The translations under genes and the position numbers were made by a program. A stretch of 64,000 bases of DNA from Posidonia oceanica (lineage: Eukaryota; Streptophyta; Magnoliopsida; Alismatales; Posidoniaceae), in the NCBI GenBank assembly GCA_037176725.1, contig JAZBRS010000049.1:14898001-14962000 (forward strand), in the 5' to 3' direction. The notes under the pieces are model-generated. The model saw only the letters and a program-made list of their open reading frames with translations. It had not been told where the DNA came from and did no database searches. Within the stretch, counting starts at the first letter, position 1, and each line of letters begins with the position of its first letter. Below, piece by piece: positions 34,548 through 46,077 of the stretch.

Positions 34548-35899
34548 CTACATCTTCTGTCTTTTTGAAGGAAATTCAATGAACAATTTAGGACGCACGT
34601 CCTCGTACCAAGCGTCATAAGTTGCAAGGGAAATGGCTTCACGGTCTGCATTCGAGTTCTCCCATGCAGAAAGGACTCGGTTTTGCCCCTTCCCGTCTCA
34701 AGTACCAGCCTGATAGAAGACCAGGATGATGTCCCCAGGAGTGTCCCTCAAGCGTGGAAGAATCATATCAGAGAAGCGCGGCAAGGGAGGTATAGCCCGA
34801 GGAGTCCCCAGCATCGAGAAGCAGCGCTAAGGATTGTACCTCACAAATTCGGTCGCCCCAGTCAGCATCAGGAAATACTCCGGGTCAGACACTGTCCTAA
34901 AAGACGAGGGGGGACTGAAGGAATCCATCTGGGATTTGACCTTGCAGGCGCATAGGCAGCGGATGAGCTCCTCCAAGGGAAGGCTAGCATCAAAAGCAGG
35001 CAGAAGAAAGTGCTCCTCCAGCCAGTGCAGAACTAGGAATGGTGAGCCAAAGAGTGGCCCCCCGAGGCAAGCACTGGATAAGCCTCGGATGGTAAAAGCC
35101 AAAACAGACTGACTCAAACACTTCTCTGGGTTGCGCACGCAGATGCACATGAGCTCGGCATGGTAGGCACTAATAGTTAGAGCTTGATTTGGGAAGAGCA
35201 CCAATCCCCTGATCAGGATGAAGACACATTCCAAATAAGATGCCTCAGAGCGGATGCTGTCGCGCTGTTTCCAGAAAAATTTCCACAAAAAGAAGAGTTT
35301 GATGCAGCCATCCAGCACCAGGTCTTCCGGCACAACAACGAAGCTAAAGATGCGCTTTAAGAGAGAGAACGAACCTACCACCCCGATTGGCAGAAGGTAG
35401 GCATCCCTGCAGTAAATGGATGGGTCGGCATGTCAAGTACCTAGGAGGGCGCTCACCTCCTCCAAGAGAATGGTCAATTCCCCCGTAGAAGAAAAGAACG
35501 TGTTAGTCAAGGGATTCCACAACCCACAGAGGCCGAAGAGTGCCTTCCAATCAACAGGCTGACGTAGCTAGTGAAGGGCCTGACAGAGACCAGCCTCCTC
35601 CAAGCGTTCCCGGTACTTCTTCAAAGCCCAAGAGCAGAATTGTTGAACCCAGTCCAACTGATAGGCTTTTGAGTCCCGGTCGTTGTTGGCAGAAGATAGG
35701 GGCTATAAAGTAAAGAAAAATCAGTAGAAGTACGAGAATGGGAGTATGCAGAAAAGATGAAAATAAGGAGTACCTTCTCATGCACCAACAGGTTCGCCAG
35801 ATGGTTGGGTTTGGCCTCCAGCCGGAGTTGCACCATGTCAGAAGGAGAGGAGAAGACGGCCACCTGGAAAGCATGACGTGGGATATCACTCAAATCCAT
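34548..35899 (-). pseudogene. Antisense, spliced DUF7745-type ORF of E3
   Basis: Runs against E3 gag. Exon 1 (35899-35774, 42 codons, MDLSDIPRHAFQ start) ends at AAG^GTACTC; the intron is 35773-35703 (71 bp, GT-AG, ending TTTATAG); exon 2 runs 35702-34548. The junction is phase 0, and exon 2 keeps one frame for 384 codons to the TAG at 34548. Four nonsense codons interrupt it (TAG 35570, TGA 35435, TAG 34829, TGA 34700), all explicable as C-to-T or G-to-A changes, with no frameshift. Motifs parallel to E1: LWNPLTNTFF, then TGELTILLEEVSALLG, LVLFP, and a VLHWLEEHF phrase. Function unknown. Confidence 0.68.
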
Positions 35900-36093
35900 G
35901 AAGAGAAGCACAAGCCCTAGCAAGCAAAATCAATAAGGGAAGGAAGATAGATGTTTGAACTACGAGATTCAAGCCAAGAGGAGGTCTAATATAGACCGTG
36001 GAGCCTCATCAGAATGGAAATCCAGGGAAGATTGGGAATTTACTGCCAAAACGGCGGTGCCCGAACAGGAAAGACAGCAGCCTGACTCGCAAC

Positions 36094-36105
36094 GTTATAC
36101 GCAGC
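36094..36105. repeat. 28-nt-type module split by E2, left part
   Basis: GTTATACGCAGC runs straight into the E2 LTR. Its other half is at 63716-63739 on the far side of E2. Confidence 0.7.
36101..36105. repeat. Target-site duplication of E2, left
   Basis: GCAGC directly before the LTR; the right copy (63716-63720) is GCAAC. Five bases with one transition difference, as expected for a Ty3/gypsy insertion. Confidence 0.6.
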
Positions 36106-36356
36106 TGTAGTAATCCCAATCAGAATCAGGCTTACTATTAGCGGCTAAGTCCGAGGAGGAGGGTTCAACTCGAAAATACTTAAAACAGAGGAGAAAAGAT
36201 AAGAAAAGAAGAAGATAAGACAATTCAGAGTCGCCACCGTGTCTATTATCGGGAGACAAGGAAAACTGGGGGAGATGCGTGGATTAACACGCAAAACCAA
36301 GCAAGAAATGCAATGCAAAGCAATGCAAAAGAAAACAAATGCAAATGAATGCAAAT

Positions 36357-36500
36357 GAGATGACTCATGCCTAGGATAAGGGCAATATGGTCATTACGGG
36401 CCAAAAGACTGGGTAAGGACTCCTGTTACGTGCGGGGAAGGTGTAAGGCACCCCCGACACGCCCGAGAATTGGTCTTTCTAGGCTTACGCTCGCATACGC
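36357..36500 (-). promoter_or_regulatory. Conserved LTR block, E2 3' LTR
   Basis: Same block as 6410-6560; contains the aaggactcctgttacgtgcg and ggcacccccgacacgcccg phrases. Confidence 0.6.
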
Positions 36501-36789
36501 AAGGATATGCAGGTTTGAATGTCTAAATGCCAATGAATGCCCGAATGAATGCTCATAGGTGTGCTCTAAGTGGCGAGATGCGATGCAAGGAAAGTAAACG
36601 TGCAGTCTAAGAGCTCAGCAGCGCTGTCTGTGTTCCGAACCGGGCGAAACTTAGCTCGTGAGAACTCCAGGCAGTAAGCATCACTGCCCTATATGAAAAT
36701 GCAAGCGAAAAAGCAAAACGACGGTAAAACCAAGCAATACAGGTGACATGCAAAGGAAAACGGCATAAGACACGCAAAACAATGCGAGA

Positions 36790-37575
36790 AGCGGAAGCGG
36801 CAAGCAAAACGATGCAAGAAAACAAGATCGGCACGCAAAACAGTGCCAAGACAGAGCGGGCACGCGAAACGCTGCCAAAAACAAAGCGGGCACGCAAGAC
36901 GGTGCCAGAAAACGAAGCGGGCACGCAAAACGGTGCCAAAAACAGAGCAGGCACGCGAAACGGTGCCAAAAGCGGAGCGGGCACGCGAAACGGTGCCAAG
37001 ACAGAGCGGGCAAGCAAAACGGTGCCAAAGAAGAGGCGGGACGCGAAACGGTGTCAAAAGCAAAGCGGGCACGCAAGACGATCCCAGAAAACGAAGCGGG
37101 CACGCAAGACGGTGCCAAAAGCAGAGCAGGCACGCAAGACGGTGCCAAAAGCAGAGCGGGCACGCAAAACGGTGCCAAAAGCAAAGCGGGCACGCAAAAC
37201 GGTGCCAAAAACAGAGCGGGCACGCAAAACGGTGCCAAGGAAGAGGCGGGCACGCGAAACGGTGCCAAAAGCAAAGCGGGCACGCAAAACGGTGCCAGAA
37301 AACGAAGCGGGCACGCAAAACGGTGCCAAAAGCAAAGCGGGCACGCAAGACGGTGCCAAAAGCAGAGCGGGCACGCAAAACAGTGCCAAAAGTAAAGCGG
37401 GCACGCAAAACGGTGCCAAAAACAGAACGGGCACGCAAAACGGTGCCAAAAGCAAAGCGGGCACGCAAAACGGTGCCAAAGACGGAGCGGGCACGCGAAA
37501 CGGTGCCAAAAAGTAAAGCAGGCACGCAAGACGGTGCCAAAAGCAGAGCGGGCGCGCGAAACGGTGCCAAAAGCG
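36790..37575. repeat. 30-bp tandem array in E2 3' LTR
   Basis: About 26 units of gggcacgcaaaacggtgcca plus aaagcagagc (30 bp). As 30 is a multiple of 3, ORFs of up to 350 codons on both strands cross it and encode a 10-residue repeat; I reject them as genes. Confidence 0.93.
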
Positions 37576-38329
37576 AAGCGGAATAAAACATCGACAAAGC
37601 CATGCAGATGCAAATGCAAAGAGAGAGGACAACAGAAGCGAAAGGAGAAGTAAACAGTGCGTGTGTGAGAACAGACACTGTTTAAGGGCCACGCAGAGTA
37701 GGTGTAAAGACCTACAATGGGGAAGATAAGCAAGTGGAAGGATCACCTCCATTTTGTAACTGTTTCCCACTAAACTGTCCCACGATATTTCTCGCACGCT
37801 GCCCAAAGCTCGCAGTGCGATCAGATCGTGGAAAAGGGGGAAGAAAGTTGTAATTAGTGGTGAATCCAGGGGAAACACAACACAAAGCACTTGGGAATAC
37901 GCGAAAAAGGGGAGCAGAGCTGATAGATAAGAAGAGGAAGTCCTATTCTACATGTTCGAGGAAACAGAAAGCGAAAACGATGCATGCAATGCAAATGGTG
38001 TGCAAATGAATGCTGTGCAGGGGTTCAGGAGGACTTACCTGGGAAATCTGAAGCCTGATCTGAGATCTGCTTGGTCCATGCTGAAGAGCGCTCCGCCGGG
38101 GTCGTCCAGGTAGCTTGGTTGAGAAGATCCAACGGTCGGATCGGAATATATCCCAGCTTCAAGGCAGAGGGGCCAGAATAGGGGAGAAGAAGGGATCTAA
38201 GTGTAAAATAGGTCCTAGGGGTGTGTAAAACAGGTCCTCCCCTGTGAATGGGAGCTAAGAGTGTTTAAGTGTGTGCAAGGGATGCCAAATGCAAGAATGC
38301 GTGAGTGCAATGCATGCAAAATGCAAGAA

Positions 38330-39170
38330 AAGACCTAAGGATGATTTTTCAGAAAAATTGGGAACTTATATGCAATTTTTGAGAAAGTGGGGGCCTAAAT
38401 GCAAAGATCTTGAAGAATTAGGAGTCTGAATGCAAGATTTTTGAAAGCTTAGGGGTTTGGATGCAATTTTGCAAGATGCAGGGTTTAAAATGCAATCTAA
38501 CAAGGTAAACATGTATTGGAATAAGCTTTGCAATCAAATGAAGGACCTATATGCAATTTTAAAACATGTAGGGGTTGAAATGCAATTTTTGTAAGAAAAA
38601 TGCAAGCTATATGCATGCTATGCATGATGCAGAGGACCTATGTGCAAAATCAGTAAACAAGGGCTAAGAATGCAATGTAGTAAATGAAGGATGAAAACAG
38701 AATGCTTGATAACAGATCAGAGGACCATGTTGCAAATAATGCAAAGATCAGGACTTAACAGCAATTTAATAAGATAACAGCAAGCATTTAGATGGCATTT
38801 AACAACTAAAGGACCTAATTGCAAAAATAAAAACATGCTGGGGCAGACAGTAAAGCACAGCAAGCTATGTTGAACTAAGAACGGATTGATATGCAAATAT
38901 AGCAACTTACTGGACTAGATCTAAAGAGATAAAGTTAAACCACAACAGCAGAGGACCAATATGTCATAAAAGAAACATGCAGGACTTAATTTAAAAGACA
39001 ACTAAAGAAAATGAACTGCATATGGATGAAAGTGCAAATAGGCAAGATTATAGGTTTTAACTGCAATTCAATATGATTTCAATTCAAATGTAAATAGATC
39101 TTAAACTGAGCAGGACTTAGATGCAATATTAGAAACTTAATATGATAGCAATGCAATGTAAGGAAGACAT
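38330..39170. repeat. TGCAAT-rich AT block, E2 3' LTR
   Basis: Related to 7290-8560; repeating ggacct-N-tatgcaattttt phrases. Almost identical in the other E2 LTR (59770-60620). Confidence 0.55.
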
Positions 39171-39189
39171 GATAAGTTAATGAAAAAAT

Positions 39190-39800
39190 TAAAAAAAACA
39201 GTGGAGGGCGTGCTTACAGGGGAGAAGGCCGGAGCTCGCCGGCGACTTCTCTGGACCGGTGGAGGAGGGGGCGGCGCGACGCAGGCGGGGAGCGGGGGAG
39301 TCCGGCGTGGTGTGGCGGAGGCAGAGAAGGCTCGGCGAGGCGTCGGCGGCGGCGGAGGCACGCGGGAGCGCTGCTGCGCTCGGAGCAACGGCGATCGGCG
39401 CCGGAGAAGAAGAAGACTTCGGCGAGGTCGAGTGGGCGACACAGGGGACGAAAAGCCTCGGGGAAAGGCCGAGGAGCTAGAGGGGGAAGAGGGGAATCCG
39501 GAGGAGGGTTCTTTCACCCCTCACGCGCGCTGGAGAGGGCCACCCACCTAGGTGATTCTCGGCTGGCCGGAGGGAAGTGGTGACGGCGCGGGGCGGCGGC
39601 TGCTGGTGCTGGGGTGGTTCGGGGGCGTCGCCGGAGGTCCGAGGAAGATGACGGAGCTTCCAGAAGTAAGTTCTACAGCCCGGAGTAGGATCTGGTCCGG
39701 CCGAGCTCCTACTGTGAAGGCCGAGGTGGGTACGGCGGTGTGTGGCGTTCCAGGCTGAGACAAGGGCACGGACGGCTAGGTGGTTGTTCGAGGAACGCGT
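39190..39800. other. GC-rich island, E2 3' LTR
   Basis: CpG-rich part with a Ser/Pro/His-rich frame on the minus strand extending to 40199 (240 codons). The other LTR has a 269-codon version (61736-60927), but the LTRs are near copies, so this is not independent evidence for a protein. Confidence 0.5.
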
Positions 39801-41228
39801 GGGAGGAAGCGGAAGTGAATTCCACTGAGTGTGGAGGGAGTTCTGGATGTTTGAAGATTTCGGGCAGAAATGGGACCCAAGTGTTTGTAGTGGAATGCGG
39901 TGGCTGTGGGAGGTTTCGTGGTGAGATCTTGGGTGTTCTGTGAAGGTGGGGTTCTGGTGAATCCAAGTGCCAAGTTCGGGGATTTTAGGAGGCTCGTAGT
40001 GGTGGGTTTGCAATGAAGAAGGTGGTTCTGATGGAGTTGGGTGCTGAAGCTTTTCAGAGGCAATTTCAGGGGTGATTTCTGTGGTGGTTTCTGGCTCTGG
40101 AAGTGGGGAAGGGAAGCTGGAGATTCTGGGCTTGAGGGTGTATGAGCATCTGCTGGTTTGAATCCAATTTTTTTGGTTTTTGTCCTCCCTTCTTTCCACT
40201 GATTTTTCTGGTCAGAGGGAGGAAGAATGGGTCTTGGTCTTTGGGTGGCAGGGCATGGGAGTGATGGAGGGCTGGTCTGGTGGCCACAGGGCATGGTGGG
40301 AGGTCAGGAAGTCCATGGTGGTGTCAGGCGTGGTTTGAAAAGAGAGGAGAAGGTTCTGTCGTTTTTGCATCCTGAGAGAGAGGGAGAAGAATGGAAGAAG
40401 AAGAAGAGAAGGAGGGAAGGAGGAGGGGAATTCGTGCATGGGCTGTGGGCTTGTGGAAAAAAGAAATAAAGAAAGAAGGAAGGAAAGAGGGGAAGAGTTG
40501 GGTCAGATGGGCTGGACCAAAAGAAGAAGAGATAGAAAAGAAAGGGAAGAAGGAAGGAAAAGAAAGAAAGAGGAGAAAGAAGAAGGATAAAAAAGAATAA
40601 AATAAAATAAAATGGGAATAAAAATAAAAAGACTTTAAGGTGATTGCCCAAGTTAGGATTTTTAGATTAGGTTTTTTAATGGTTGTTTTTAATTAGGATT
40701 TTAGGATTAAGGAGTTTTAGTTTTGATTAGGATTTTGAGTTTTCTTTAAGTGGTTTTTGATTTTTGCTTAAATGTTTGTTAAGTTTTAAAATTGTCTTTT
40801 AGTTATGTTTTTCTTGTTAAGTCTTTGGAATTTTTGATTAGGCTTTTTAAAGATCGTTTTTAAATTAATTAGGGAGAGTTTTAGCCTTTGATTTTAATCT
40901 TTTTTAGGGTTTTGTTTAAGTTTTGTTTTAAATTTGATTTTGTTTGTTGAATTCTTTTAATATATATTTCTTTAGTTAAGTTTTTCTTGTTAGGTTTCTA
41001 ATTATGTGTTTTCTTCTAATTTTGATTGTTTGTTCTTTTCTTTTTAATTAAGTTTTCAAATTGTTTCTTTTAGAATTGTTAAGTTAAGTTTTCCCCCTTT
41101 TTTTTTTGATTGCTTGCCTTAGTATTTTAAGTTGTTCTCTTTCTTTCTAGGATTTGTTTTTTTTTTATTGTTCTCAGTAGGGTTTTTTATTCTAGCTTGT
41201 TTCGATTACATTTTGGTTTTTTCTCTGA

Positions 41229-41235
41229 TTTTATA
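41229..41235 (-). promoter_or_regulatory. Candidate TATA box, E2 3' LTR
   Basis: Minus strand reads GCTATAAAATCAG about 1.0 kb from the U3 end. The same site is at 62676-62682 in the 5' LTR. Confidence 0.38.
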
Positions 41236-42270
41236 GCATTTTCTTTGTTTGTTTTGCGTTTTTTAGCTTACATTCTTGGTTTCCTTTTTTAATTGGATTT
41301 AGTTAGGTTTTTGTTTTTGATTGTCTGTTTAAGTTTTTAATTATTTATTTTTAGGATTTTGACTTGTTTCTCTTTTGTTTTAGAGTTTTAAATGTTTTTA
41401 AAGGTTTTTTAGGGGTTTAGTAAGAGAGGAGAAGAGGAAATTAGAAAGGAGAGGAAAAGGGAGAAATGGAGGGATAAATAGGAGAGAGAGGAGTTGAAGG
41501 AAAATAATTTTTTGAAAATCAAAGAAAATGTCAAAAATAGGATAAAAATAGAAATAAGATTGAGAAGAGATAGATGCACAAAGGGGACCCACAGCCAGGC
41601 AAGAAGAAGAGAGAGAAGGGAGTGAAAAGAAGGAGGATAATCAGGAGAGAGAGAGGAGAGAGAAAAGAATAATCTAGGAGAGAGAAAAGGATAATTTGGG
41701 TAAATGGAGGTCTTAGAGGTTTCAAAAAGGGGTGAAATTTGGTAGGTGTGTAGTCTAGGGTCTCTAGTCTTGGTCTCATGGTTTTGGTTTGGTTTTGAGA
41801 AAGTTTTGGAAGGGTTTTGAGGTGTAGAAAAAGGGTAGTTTTACCTAGGTTTTCTAGGATTTTTAGGAGTGGTTTTGGTTTGAATGTTTCTAGGATTTTT
41901 GGTGGGTTTGTTAAGTTAGGGATGGTGAGTTCTTCTATGGTTTTTGGTTAGTTTTTGGGCTTAGGAAAGTGGTGTGATTCTAGGTTAAGTTTAGGCTGGT
42001 TTTGGAGGGAAAGAGAAAGGGAGAGGTGTGGATTTGGACCTGCAATTGGATGGTTTTAGGGTAAGGTCTTGAGAGGATTTCAGGGTAAGGTTTTGAGAGG
42101 GTTTTGGGGTGGTTTTCTGGGTTAGAAAATGGGTGTAGTTCTAGGTTTGGTTTTGAGGTTTGAGTTGGAGTTTTGATTTGAAAGGAAGGGTGAAGAGAAA
42201 GGTGTAATTTTGGGTTTTTCCTAGCCGCCAGAGAGATCTGCCAATTCTGCCTTGTCAAAATGGAGTGTCA

Positions 42271-42286
42271 ACAGATGCCCCTCCCT
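42271..42286 (-). other. Polypurine tract of E2
   Basis: Minus strand AGGGAGGGGCATCTGT directly before the LTR start TGACACTCC. Confidence 0.75.
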
Positions 42287-42775
42287 GAGCGAGGTCAAGG
42301 GGACCGAGACCGCTGCTCAGGGTTGAGAAGACACCCCATTTGACCGGAGAGCCAAAAGATTTGCTATTGGCGTGTGTTACTTATTCGGCGGATGCACCGA
42401 ACGTCGTAGCCCGTTGCCGCAATGCAAAATGCAAATGCATGCAAATGCAGATGCAATGCAAATATTAGTGTAAAAGTTAGTACAGATAAGAATGCTGATG
42501 CGGTGCAGATGATACTGATGATGTATGTAATGCTAGCAAAGAAGGTGCAGAGATGATGCGAAAGAAATGCTAAAAGAAAGGCGCGATGTGGCTCAAGGAT
42601 CTGGCAGGTAGGCCAAACTTGCGCGACAAGGCGAGAAAGAAAAAGTGCAGCTTGTCCCCGCCTGGGGAGCAAGCTAGCAAAAGAAGTGCGAGGGGAGAGG
42701 GGATGGCTCTCCTATCGCGAGGGGATGCGGGACTTTGCCTTCCTGGGACAAGGTCATGCGAAGAGGGTGATAAGA
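42287..42775 (-). other. E2 3' terminal conserved block
   Basis: First 130 bp match E1 12165-12290. The rest is ATGC-rich and holds no gene. Confidence 0.55.
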
Positions 42776-43770
42776 TGTCGGGCTTATCGGCCGGATAGTT
42801 TACGGTCCTATCAACCGGGAGTGATAGTTTACGGACCTATCAACCAGGAGTGATAGTTTACGGTCCTATCAACCGGAAGCAGTTGTGAGTGATAGTTACT
42901 GGATATTAGCCGTATAACATGGTTGTGCAGGATAGTTTACGATCCTATCAACCGGAAGCGATAGTTTACAGGCCTATCAACTGGAAGCGATAGTTTACGG
43001 ACCTATCAACCGGGAGCGATAGTTTACGGTCTTATCAACCGGAAAGCACAAACCATGAGGGATAGTTACTGGTTATCAGCCGTATAACGCAAATGCCAGA
43101 GAATGATAGTTTACGGTCCTATCAACCGGAAGCGATAGTTTACAGGCCTATCAATTGGAAGCGATAATTTACAGACCTATCAACTGGGAGCGATAGTTTA
43201 CGGTCCTATCAACCGAAAAGGGCATTTGTGAGGGATAGTTAATGGATATCAGTCGTATAACATGATTGGCGCAGCGATAGTTTACGGTTCTATCAACCGG
43301 AAGCGATAGTTTACAGGCCTATCAACTGGAAGCGATAGTTTACGGACCTATCAACCGGGAGCGATAGTTTACGGACCTATCAACCGGAAAGCACAATCAT
43401 GAGGGATAGTTACTGGATATCAGCCGTATAATGCAATTGCAGGTGATAGTATACGGTCCTATCAACCGGAAGCGATAGTTTACAGTCCTATCAACTGGAA
43501 GCGATAGTTTACGGGCCTATCAACCGGGAGCGATAGTTTACGGACCTATCAACCGGAAAGTGCAATTGCAAGAGATAGTTACTGGATATCAGCCGTATAA
43601 CGTAATTGCAGGTGATAGTTTTGGATATCAGCCAAAGAATGATAGTTTACGGACCTATCAACCGGAAAGTGCAATTACGAGGGACAGTTACTGGATGTCA
43701 GCCGTATAACACAACTGCGGGCCAGATCGGGGATCAGCCCAAGATGATAGTTTACGGTCCTATCAACCGG
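42776..43770. repeat. 29-bp hairpin array with ~170-bp higher-order repeat, E2
   Basis: Units such as GATAGTTTACGGTCCTATC plus aaccggaagc (29 bp). Groups of three or four are separated by GATAGTTACTGGATATC plus agccgtataac, which recurs at about 42910, 43079, 43253, 43424 and 43584, giving a 160-174-bp higher-order step. Confidence 0.9.
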
Positions 43771-43774
43771 AAAG

Positions 43775-43960
43775 AGCAGTGATTGATTGATTGAGTGATT
43801 GATAAGAAAAAGAGGGATTGATTGATTGATTGAGTGATTGATAAGAAAAAGAGTGATCGATTGATTGATTGATGATTGGTAAGAAAAAGAGTGATTGATT
43901 GATTGATTGAGTGATTGATAAGAAAAAGAGTGATTTATAAGAAAATGATTGATAAGATAT
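43775..43960. repeat. TGAT-rich microsatellite, E2
   Basis: Runs of gattgattgattgagtgattgataagaaaaagag repeated about four times at a 40-50-bp step. Confidence 0.85.
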
Positions 43961-44395
43961 CGGACTTATCGGCCGGCAAAGGGAGAGGGGTGATAAGATA
44001 TTGGACTTATCGGCCGGCAAATGAATAAAAGAATAGAATGATAAGATATCGGACTTATCGGCCGGCAAAGAGGGGGTGAAGGGATGATAAGATATCGGAC
44101 TTATCGACCGGCAAAGGGAAAGAGATGATAAGATATCAAACTTATCGGCCGGCAAATGAATAAAAGAATAGAATGATAAGATATCGGACTTATCGGCCGG
44201 CAAAGAGGGGATGAAGGAATGATAAGATATCGGACTTATCGGCCGGCAAAGGGAAAGAGATGATAAGATATCGGACTTATCGATTGGCAAATGAATAAAA
44301 GAATAGAATGATAAGATATCGGACTTATCGGCCGGCAAAGAGGGGATGAAGGAATGATAAGATATCGGACTTATCGGCCGGCAAATGAATGGGTT
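43961..44395. repeat. Hairpin array with ~135-bp higher-order repeat, E2
   Basis: About ten units built on GATAAGATATCGGACTTATC plus ggccggcaaa, with three kinds of spacer (gaataaaagaatagaa; gaggggatgaaggaat; gggaaagaga) in a regular order, giving a 132-137-bp higher-order step. Confidence 0.9.
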
Positions 44396-44452
44396 TTGCG
44401 AGAGCGAATCATCCCATGATACCAGGAATATCATGGGGGAAAGAGAGGGAGA

Positions 44453-44600
44453 ATGATACCAAGGGGCGATCAAAAGATGCCCCTAGTATCAGGATGATAC
44501 CAGGGGTTGGCTAGCGCATCCTTGGCATCAAAAGCAGAGGATGAAGACAAAACTGTCGTGTTTGTCAGATGAGTAGTTTGGGGTACCAGCCCGACGGAGA
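44453..44600. other. 3' hairpin box of E2
   Basis: CCCCTAGTATC (44480-44490) pairs with GATACCAGGGG (44496-44506) with one mismatch. GAGTAG-TTTGGGG-TACC at 44571-44587 is followed by AGCCCGACGG. Same order as in E1. Confidence 0.75.
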
Positions 44601-44886
44601 CTCAGCTGGGGACGCTGGATGGCTCGACTTGACGGCGTGGGTCTGCAGAGATTCTGGACTCCGGATTGACTGCTGAGGACTTTCCTGCATTGTGTTGGCT
44701 GCAAGTCTGGCCAGAGGGCTCAAGATGAGGTTGGCAATGATCATGCAATGCATTAAGTAGTCTTGAGGTGCAAGCAGACAGCAGAAAACACTTTTGCATT
44801 GAAGGAGCTGTTGAGTACATGCCTGTGTCAGGCCAAAATATACAGCACAACTTGAAAGGAAACTACATATTGGCTGCATAAGTGCC
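44601..44886 (-). other. E2 spacer between box and DUF7745 ORF
   Basis: No gene seen; similar to 14111-14483. Confidence 0.5.
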
Positions 44887-46077
44887 CTAGCCGGTTTGGG
44901 CCTTCTTCGACTACCTGGAGTCGGGGAACAGGGGGCTGCTTGGCGGGATTTCATTGATGGGCCAGAGCTCTTGGACTTCGGTCAGGTACTCAGGGACACA
45001 TCCTACACCTCTCGCAGCTGCGATGTCTGTTGATCGTACTCCATGCTGCATCAGATTGGCCAGCTTCTTTGTTGGGGCAGTCGTGCTGCATCAGCAGGGC
45101 GCCCTGCTGGAAGCCAAACTGGCGCCCTGCTGGAAGCCAAACTGGCGCATAACCCTGATAGGATGGTATTCCACACCCGCAGTGAACCCTGGTAGTACAA
45201 TCAGCCGCGTGTCGCGTGCGCTGAAGAAGACAGTGAATGGCTCGGCCATGGAGGGGACGATACGCCAGGTTACTGCGTCGTCGGTCAGCGCTGATAGCCT
45301 CTCGTATTCTTCCTTGACGCTCTTGACTGTCTTGGCACGGCCGCTGCTGCAGTAGGCTTCAAAGGCATGCACCTGGGGGCGCAGAAGGTCCATCTCTAAG
45401 TGTGCGGCTAGCCAGACTTGTATAAGTGCCCCGCAGCCATGGAAGTGGCGGCAGCGATGTGAGATGCGGTCCAGCCCGCGGTATGTCTCTGCCAGAACAA
45501 CAGGTGCCGGGTCTATCTGCCGGGTCACCACAGCAAGTGCTATTTCCGCAACCTCGATGGCCACTATCAGTCGGCCATGAGTAAAGATCAGCTCCCCTAG
45601 GAAACGGATGACAAACCCTCAGAGCCACAGCTCGTCTCCGAGTTCGACGCGCTTTTTCATGACGTCATCAAAGTGCACTAAGCGAAGCAGGGGTTTGGGC
45701 CCGCTAGTGCAGATCAATCTTTGCTAGCAGCTTCGAGTGGGGAGCCCAGTCAATTGGCTCAGGACCTCAAGGTATCCGTCATGCCTCATGAAGATAGGCG
45801 GCCCCATGATCTTGGAGAAGCCGCAGATCCGACGCACTTCTTCCAGCGTGGGTGTTAGTTCAGTTCTGCCAAAGCGAAAGACGTGGTGTGCCGGTTTCCA
45901 GAACCTTGCGGCGGCACACAAAAGATGGCGGCTCACTTCTACATCAGCGGCCTTCAGTAGCTTGGTTGGAATGCCCCATAGGCGCAGCTTTTCGCAGTCT
46001 TCTTGGGTGAGCTTGCCAATCCATTCTCGCAGGGTCTCCGAGCAGTGTGCTGGGGTCACCAGAGTAGGGAAACCCAT
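44887..46077 (-). pseudogene. DUF7745-type ORF of E2
   Basis: Counterpart of 14484-15686. Starts at ATG 46077 (MGFPTLVTPAHC). Stops at 45726-45724 (TAG after LPTRSC) and about 45,620 (TGA where E1 has Arg in LWLRGF). A 23-bp direct duplication (cgccctgctggaagccaaac... twice, about 45105-45147) breaks the frame after FGFQQGA; the C-terminus ending KKAQTG continues in another frame to the TAG at 44889. Upstream, GTAACAG^GTACTTG at about 46124 is a possible splice acceptor. Same extra-ORF role as in E1; function unknown. Confidence 0.7.

Larger units (their letters stand above)
36106..42270 (-). repeat. 3' LTR of E2
   Basis: 6165 bp. From its U5 end: conserved block, 30-bp array, an extremely conserved AT-rich part, a GC-rich island, purine-rich stretches and the U3 end. 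No host-like gene; ORFs in it are low-complexity and reflect the array or GC-rich part. Confidence 0.93.

Noticed and set aside
36681..37733. 350- and 329-codon minus-strand ORFs and 257-codon plus-strand ORF (also 58416-59340)
   Set aside because: All cross the 30-bp array, which keeps frames open on both strands. The products are 10-residue repeats with no domain.
39477..40199. 240-codon ORF in the E2 3' LTR and its 269-codon copy at 60927-61736
   Set aside because: Low-complexity Pro/Ser/Thr/His composition in a GC-rich LTR part; its presence in both LTRs is due to LTR duplication, not to selection. Not excluded, but not supported.
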